The notes beneath the pieces are model-generated. The model was given only the letters and a program-made list of their open reading frames with translations. It had not been told where the DNA came from and did not search any database. The position numbers and the translations under genes are program-made. Shown here in pieces: positions 6,072 through 7,303 of a DNA stretch of 7,303 bases (positions within the stretch are counted from its first letter, which is position 1; every line of letters starts with the position of its first letter). Source of the stretch: Deltaproteobacteria bacterium (GTDB lineage: Bacteria; Desulfobacterota; Dissulfuribacteria; Dissulfuribacterales; QOAL01); contig WFRQ01000577.1 of the NCBI GenBank assembly GCA_015486425.1, positions 1 through 7,303 of the forward strand. Reading direction: 5' to 3'.

Positions 6072-6659
6072 TTAATCAGTGGAAATACACATTGCTGTCA
6101 CGTTCATGTAGGCTGCAAACGGGGCAGGGTTATTGACGGCCTTGTAAGTCTCAGTCCAATAATCCTTGGCTGTGCCTCGAATACCACCAGCATAATCAGC
6201 GGTACCACCAACCAGTACATTGCCCGGAGAACAAGTAATCTTCTTCACCTGTGCTCGATTGGGGCTCACATAAAAGGAACCGTAAATGACTTCCCGCTGT
6301 ACAGACTGACCGGCAGTTACACAGCTGATAACGCCATCCGGATCCACATAATTAAGAGCGAATCCAGCTGGACAAGCTCCACTGAAGATAGCCTGTTTCT
6401 GCTCAATCAGATCATTGAGAATAGCCAGCTCATCTTCGATTGCAGCAATGGCATCAGCGTTCTTTACAACGTCATCAGACAGCAAAGCCAGGGTATCTTC
6501 CAACTGAGTAATCCTTGCTTCAGAATCTGCAACTTCACCGGCCAGGGTATCAATACTGGCCTGCAGCTCCTGAAACGGTTTGCCCTGTGGGAGTGCCCAT
6601 GCCGATGCCGCTACAAGACATAATCCCAAGGCCAAACCAGTTACAGAAAAAATCTTCAT
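6072..6659 (-). CDS. Secreted coiled-coil protein of unknown function
   Basis: This 195-residue protein has a clear Sec signal peptide: MK, a hydrophobic core (about 4-18), and a probable cleavage after A20-W-A22. Residues about 28-91 have a heptad-like pattern of Leu, Ile, Val and Ala with many Glu and Asp, which predicts a coiled coil, probably oligomeric. The C-terminal ~100 residues form a separate domain with four cysteines (96, 113, 143, 191); the first pair brackets CPAGFALNYVDPDGVISC and may form a disulfide. Similar signal-coil-domain proteins occur in proteobacterial genomes, so this may be a host-derived or moron gene rather than a virion part. The ribosome site is excellent: GGAGGA at 6667-6672, 7 bases from the start. 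A 64-base gap separates it from the upstream gene, so it may have independent translation. Confidence 0.75.
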   Translation of the reverse strand: MKIFSVTGLALGLCLVAASAWALPQGKPFQELQASIDTLAGEVADSEARITQLEDTLALLSDDVVKNADAIAAIEDELAILNDLIEQKQAIFSGACPAGFALNYVDPDGVISCVTAGQSVQREVIYGSFYVSPNRAQVKKITCSPGNVLVGGTADYAGGIRGTAKDYWTETYKAVNNPAPFAAYMNVTAMCISTD

Positions 6660-6666
6660 GTTTTCA

Positions 6667-6672
6667 TCCTCC
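6667..6672 (-). promoter_or_regulatory. Strong ribosome binding site for the secreted coiled-coil protein
   Basis: GGAGGA on the minus strand, 7 bases before the ATG at 6659, is a near-perfect Shine-Dalgarno sequence. It fixes the start of the gene, and the encoded N-terminus is a proper signal peptide. It is among the strongest ribosome sites in the minus-strand block. Confidence 0.75.
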
Positions 6673-6723
6673 GCGTCATTCGATGCATTTTAGTTGTTCT
6701 TCTCGAAATGGGAGAGCAATAAT

Positions 6724-7200
6724 TTAAGCTGCAGCTTTTAACTCATCATACCAAAATACATAATCTGTTCCGGTTTCCGCTGTGTCTCCATTTGCCCGGT
6801 ATTTTACAAGGAAATAATGAACTTTTCCTGTAGCATCCTGAATGTAAAAGTCATCATCCTTTGCCCAGTCGAAATGCGGAAGCTGCTTGAAAGCAGCGAT
6901 ACATTCTGCTTTTGAAATAGTGTGCCCGGCCACTGCCTGAGTAACGGTATGGCGGAACTCTCTGATCGTTTTTATGGTCGCTACGTCTTGAGCATGAGAG
7001 GCTTCATATGTGGGCTCCATCTGCACTGATCCATCAGCCAGGATTGGAGTACCATGAGCAGCGGCAATGTCCCCTTCCACATTGTTGATGTGAAATTGTT
7101 TGGCTGTAGCATCATAGGTCATTGTGATAACATTATGATTGGCCACCCATTGTTTCAGTGTATCCACACCAATCTGTCCCGGTCTCCGCCGTGTCCCCAT
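6724..7200 (-). CDS. Hypothetical late-region protein, probably one unit of a duplicated domain
   Basis: The open frame gives 158 residues from ATG at 7200. No ribosome site precedes that ATG, and the first ~9 residues (MGTRRRPGQ) come from the wrong frame of a conserved repeat, so the true start is doubtful. From about residue 10 (IGVDTLKQW) the product is a mixed alpha/beta protein ending FYIQDATGKVHYFLVKYRA and then YVFWYDELKAAA. Bases 6762-6894, coding the segment AFKQLPHFDWAK to GTD, are repeated at 7171-7303, 409 bases upstream in the transcript. The most likely reading is a longer gene with repeated ~136-residue units that enters from the right edge and suffers an apparent one-base frame change near 7170. 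Alternatively these are two tandem genes. I do not recognise the family; its place upstream of the virion-like genes suggests a structural role. Confidence 0.55.
   Translation of the reverse strand: MGTRRRPGQIGVDTLKQWVANHNVITMTYDATAKQFHINNVEGDIAAAHGTPILADGSVQMEPTYEASHAQDVATIKTIREFRHTVTQAVAGHTISKAECIAAFKQLPHFDWAKDDDFYIQDATGKVHYFLVKYRANGDTAETGTDYVFWYDELKAAA
6762..6894 (+). repeat. Direct repeat copy A, 133 bp
   Basis: This copy matches 7171-7303 at an offset of 409 bases with five mismatches (at 6769, 6775, 6781, 6787 and 6892). Similarity stops sharply at 6761 on the left. The right limit is unknown because the other copy is cut by the window edge. It encodes the C-terminal segment of the 158-residue protein on the minus strand. 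Confidence 0.9.
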
Positions 7201-7303
7201 TTGCCCGGTATTTTACAAGGAAATAATGAACTTTTCCTGTAGCATCCTGAATGTAAAAGTCATCATCCTTTGCCCAGTCGAAATGCGGAAGCTGCTTGAA
7301 GGC
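7133..7303 (-). CDS. Partial upstream copy of the repeat protein, ends at an apparent frameshift
   Basis: A frame enters from the right edge and reads AFKQLPHFDWAKDDDFYIQD and onward to NGDTAETGTD, identical at the protein level to the C-terminal part of the neighbouring 158-residue product. After GTD (near 7170) it diverges to WCGYTETMGGQS and stops at TAA 7135-7133. Removing one base just after the GTD codons would join this frame to the IGVDTLKQW frame downstream. All five base differences between the two copies are at synonymous third positions, so this frame has been under protein-level selection. It is either the preceding unit of a multi-domain gene or the damaged end of a separate paralog. 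Confidence 0.5.
   Translation of the reverse strand, partial: AFKQLPHFDWAKDDDFYIQDATGKVHYFLVKYRANGDTAETGTDWCGYTETMGGQS
7171..7303 (+). repeat. Direct repeat copy B, 133 bp, runs to the window edge
   Basis: This is the second copy of the repeat at 6762-6894. Four of the five differences fall at 7178, 7184, 7190 and 7196, each a C where copy A has T; then 104 bases are identical up to the fifth at 7301. In the minus-strand reading frame all five are silent (Ala, Gly, Thr, Glu and Gly codons). The real repeat may extend beyond the window. Confidence 0.9.

Noticed and set aside
6660..6723. Terminator or promoter in the 64-base gap between the repeat protein and the secreted protein
   Set aside because: No stable hairpin with a T run and no convincing -35/-10 pair was seen; only the ribosome site is clear.

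Overview
The window looks like a piece of a double-stranded DNA bacteriophage or prophage genome. Genes are tightly packed, many start and stop codons overlap (ATGA, TAATG), and Shine-Dalgarno sites are of the bacterial type. Several products resemble phage-associated families: an SF2 helicase with a zinc ribbon, a DUF1064-type nuclease, a DUF1599/MazG-like protein, a DUF5662-type protein and a structural protein with a C-terminal CBM5/12 module. The lipobox and signal peptide suggest a Gram-negative host. No rRNA, tRNA, integrase, terminase, capsid gene or CRISPR array was seen, so host and phage family cannot be fixed from this sequence alone.

Layout: two gene blocks converge. The plus-strand block (1-3642) looks like a replication/recombination (early) region. 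It holds the end of a probable PD-(D/E)XK nuclease with C-terminal cysteines, a small cysteine-rich protein, the helicase, the DUF1064-like nuclease, the DUF1599/MazG-like protein, a protein with two copies of a helix-turn-helix-like module, and a protein with a DnaJ-type zinc finger. The minus-strand block (3654-7303) is transcribed right to left and looks like a late structural/envelope cassette. In transcription order it holds a partially duplicated repeat protein cut by the window edge, a secreted coiled-coil protein, a probable tail or virion protein with a chitin-binding-like module, a 42-residue ORF, a membrane-anchored fibronectin-III-like protein, a DUF5662-like protein broken by a one-base frameshift, and a lipoprotein. 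Only 11 bases separate the two blocks, and no hairpin terminator is visible there.

The main points for a second look are: (a) the frameshifted DUF5662 gene, whose repaired frame ends exactly in an ATGA overlap with the next gene; (b) a 133-bp near-identical direct repeat at the right end whose five differences are all synonymous, followed by an apparent frame change; (c) the 42-residue ORF that exactly fills the space between two genes; and (d) the gapless internal duplication in the 175-residue plus-strand protein. Both frame breaks lie in the same operon and could be real mutations, recoding, or sequencing/assembly errors. No stretch longer than about 100 bases lacks a gene.
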